From JAAYJR01 sp964545315 (GTDB lineage Bacteria > Bacteroidota > Bacteroidia > Bacteroidales > Prolixibacteraceae): a stretch of DNA of 15,019 nucleotides. Below the pieces are notes generated by a model. The model did not search any database, was not told where the DNA came from, and was given only the letters and a program-made list of their open reading frames with translations. Of the stretch, positions 13,703 through 15,019 are shown one piece after another; position 1 is the stretch's first letter, and each line of letters starts with the position of its first letter. The position numbers were made by a program, and so were the translations under genes. The stretch lies in the NCBI GenBank assembly GCA_964545315.1, contig CAZJGI010000079.1, forward strand, positions 1 through 15,019, written 5' to 3'.

Positions 13703-14938
13703 ATGAATAATAACATTATTAATCATATGAAGACAGTTAATAAAAAAATAGTCATTTTCGGCGGAGGGAAAATAGGCCGGTCATTCATTGGGCAACTATT
13801 CAGTGCAGGTGGTTTTGAAGTAGTATTTGTAGATATCTCTCTTCCTGTTATTAACGAATTAAACATCAGAAAAAGTTATGAAGTAGTCATTAAAGCGGAA
13901 GTTGAACAAATTATCATTGTCAAAAATGTCAGGGGCGTGGATGCCAGGGACAAGAAACGGGTAGCAGAAGAAATTAATGATGCAACTATATTGGCTGTTT
14001 CTGTGGGCATGAATGCTTTGCCACATATAATCCCATTGATAGCAGAAGGATTGAAGGAACGATACAAAACAGATAAGAATAAAGCTATCGATATAATCAT
14101 TGCCGAAAATATGCGCAATGCAGCACAATATTTCAATGACAATCTTAAAAGCCTTTTACCCGAAGATTATCCTTTGAATGACCTTGTCGGACTGGTTGAG
14201 ACCAGTATTGGTAAAATGGTACCTATAATGCCTGAAAAAATAGAAAAGGAAGATGTGTTAAAAGTTTTTGCTGAACCGTATAATACTTTGATCCTCGACA
14301 AAAAAGCCTTTAAAAATCCCATACCCGACATTAAAGGGTTATCACCTAAAGATAATATGAAAGCCTGGGTTGACAGGAAATTGTTTGTACACAACCTGGG
14401 CCATGCAGCTACTGCCTACTGGGGATTTTTTTATGATTCAAGGTTTCAATACGTATGGGAAGCTTTGGAAGTACCACGGATATTTACTACTGTCAGAGAT
14501 ACAATGCTTCAGTCTGCGGCATTGTTGCTGAAGAAATATCCCGATGAGTTTACAATTGAACATTTAACAGATCATGTAGATGACCTGCTAAACAGATTCC
14601 GGAATAAAGCTCTTGGGGATACAATTTACAGGGTAGGCTGCGATCTGATGAGAAAACTCGGACCTGAAGACAGACTGGCAGGTGCTATCAGACTGGCAGT
14701 AGAATTAAATATGCCATACGATAAAATACTTAAAGCATTGATCGCCGGATGTGAATTCAGGGCTAAAGATGAAAGAGGCGAAATGCATCCGTCAGATATA
14801 CAGTTTACCAAAATTCATGAAAAAGGTATCGCAGAAGTATTGAAGAAGGTTTGCGGTTTCAATGATGTTAACTTTTCCCAAATTATTAGTGAAGGAGAAC
14901 AGATGGCTAATAAATTACATCTGCTGAGGGATTATTGA
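13703..14938 (+). CDS. Mannitol-1-phosphate 5-dehydrogenase-like polyol/hexonate dehydrogenase
   Basis: This 411-residue protein has the N-terminal NAD-binding motif FGGGKIGRSFIGQLF with VFVDIS downstream, both typical of MtlD. It also has an IAENMRNAA segment (133-141) and the catalytic K-x4-N-x2-H pattern of long-chain polyol dehydrogenases in KLFVHNLGHAATAYWG (Lys226, Asn231, His234). The family interconverts a polyol phosphate or hexonate with a keto sugar using NAD(P). Length is normal for MtlD-like proteins, and no signal peptide is present. ATG at 13703 is listed, but an in-frame ATG at 13727 (MKTVNKKIV) fits the usual MtlD start better, and neither has a clear Shine-Dalgarno site. It follows the sulfatase gene by 25 bases. 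Without a mannitol phosphotransferase gene nearby, mannitol is not necessarily its substrate. It may oxidise or reduce a phosphorylated intermediate made by the PfkB kinase. Confidence 0.85.
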   Translation: MNNNIINHMKTVNKKIVIFGGGKIGRSFIGQLFSAGGFEVVFVDISLPVINELNIRKSYEVVIKAEVEQIIIVKNVRGVDARDKKRVAEEINDATILAVSVGMNALPHIIPLIAEGLKERYKTDKNKAIDIIIAENMRNAAQYFNDNLKSLLPEDYPLNDLVGLVETSIGKMVPIMPEKIEKEDVLKVFAEPYNTLILDKKAFKNPIPDIKGLSPKDNMKAWVDRKLFVHNLGHAATAYWGFFYDSRFQYVWEALEVPRIFTTVRDTMLQSAALLLKKYPDEFTIEHLTDHVDDLLNRFRNKALGDTIYRVGCDLMRKLGPEDRLAGAIRLAVELNMPYDKILKALIAGCEFRAKDERGEMHPSDIQFTKIHEKGIAEVLKKVCGFNDVNFSQIISEGEQMANKLHLLRDY

Positions 14939-14941
14939 TTA

Positions 14942-14997
14942 GAATGAGGGGATGTAGGAAGGTTTGAATGTGTGAATGAGAGAATGAAGGAAGGTTT
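14942..14997. repeat. Purine-rich GAATG short-repeat tract
   Basis: Downstream of the last gene the sequence GAATG recurs at 14942, 14966, 14974 and 14982. A 10-base direct repeat AGGAAGGTTT occurs at 14956-14965 and 14988-14997. The tract runs to the window edge and may continue. It has no coding support and could be the beginning of an intergenic repeat array. Confidence 0.55.
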
Positions 14998-15019
14998 CAT
15001 CGTTTGATTGTTTCTGGCG

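Noticed and set aside
1..15019. CRISPR array, tRNA, rRNA, insertion sequence or phage genes
   Set aside because: No regularly spaced repeats, cloverleaf, rRNA-like segments, transposase or phage proteins were seen.

Overview
The window is about 15 kb of AT-rich DNA in which every supported gene lies on the + strand with short gaps. A/T-rich leaders without clear Shine-Dalgarno sequences, Bacteroidota-style lipoprotein signals, and a gene set of sulfatase, GH20-like protein, Gfo/Idh/MocA oxidoreductase and DUF5009-type acetyltransferase point to a Bacteroidota genome, probably a carbohydrate-degrading relative of the Bacteroidales/Marinilabiliales. The phylum is a confident inference. The lower rank is a guess.

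Layout: (1) 1-2386: the 3' end of a GH20-like barrel protein, a truncated neutral-ceramidase-like gene, and a full-length lipoprotein of the same family. (2) 2409-6651: DegT/DnrJ/EryC1/StrS aminotransferase, Gfo/Idh/MocA oxidoreductase, PIG-L (LmbE) deacetylase and a divergent NagB-like protein. A 199-base gap with a large imperfect inverted repeat separates the first two. (3) 6800-10591: APC permease, PfkB-family kinase and HGSNAT/DUF5009-type membrane acetyltransferase. (4) 10755-14938: a second full-length ceramidase-like lipoprotein, a formylglycine-type sulfatase lipoprotein, and a mannitol-1-phosphate-5-dehydrogenase-like enzyme. The last 81 bases hold a purine-rich GAATG-type repeat.

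Taken together this looks like a catabolic cluster for a sulfated, N-acylated amino sugar or aminocyclitol conjugate. The exported or lipid-anchored proteins (GH20-like, sulfatase, ceramidase-like) would trim the substrate outside or in the periplasm, and the APC permease would import the product. PIG-L and the membrane acetyltransferase would remove and add N-acetyl groups. The aminotransferase and NagB-like protein would handle the amine, and the Gfo/Idh/MocA and MtlD-like enzymes with the PfkB kinase would carry the carbon skeleton into metabolism. The individual families are well supported. The pathway is inference, and no substrate can be named from sequence.

The most notable points are these. 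Two ceramidase-family paralogs keep the predicted zinc ligands but have Asn where true ceramidases have the catalytic Ser. The NagB-like protein has lost one catalytic Asp and part of the phosphate site, although it sits beside a PIG-L deacetylase, the same pair that is fused in Bacteroides. A truncated third ceramidase-like gene looks like a duplication remnant. A MITE-like inverted repeat lies inside the cluster.
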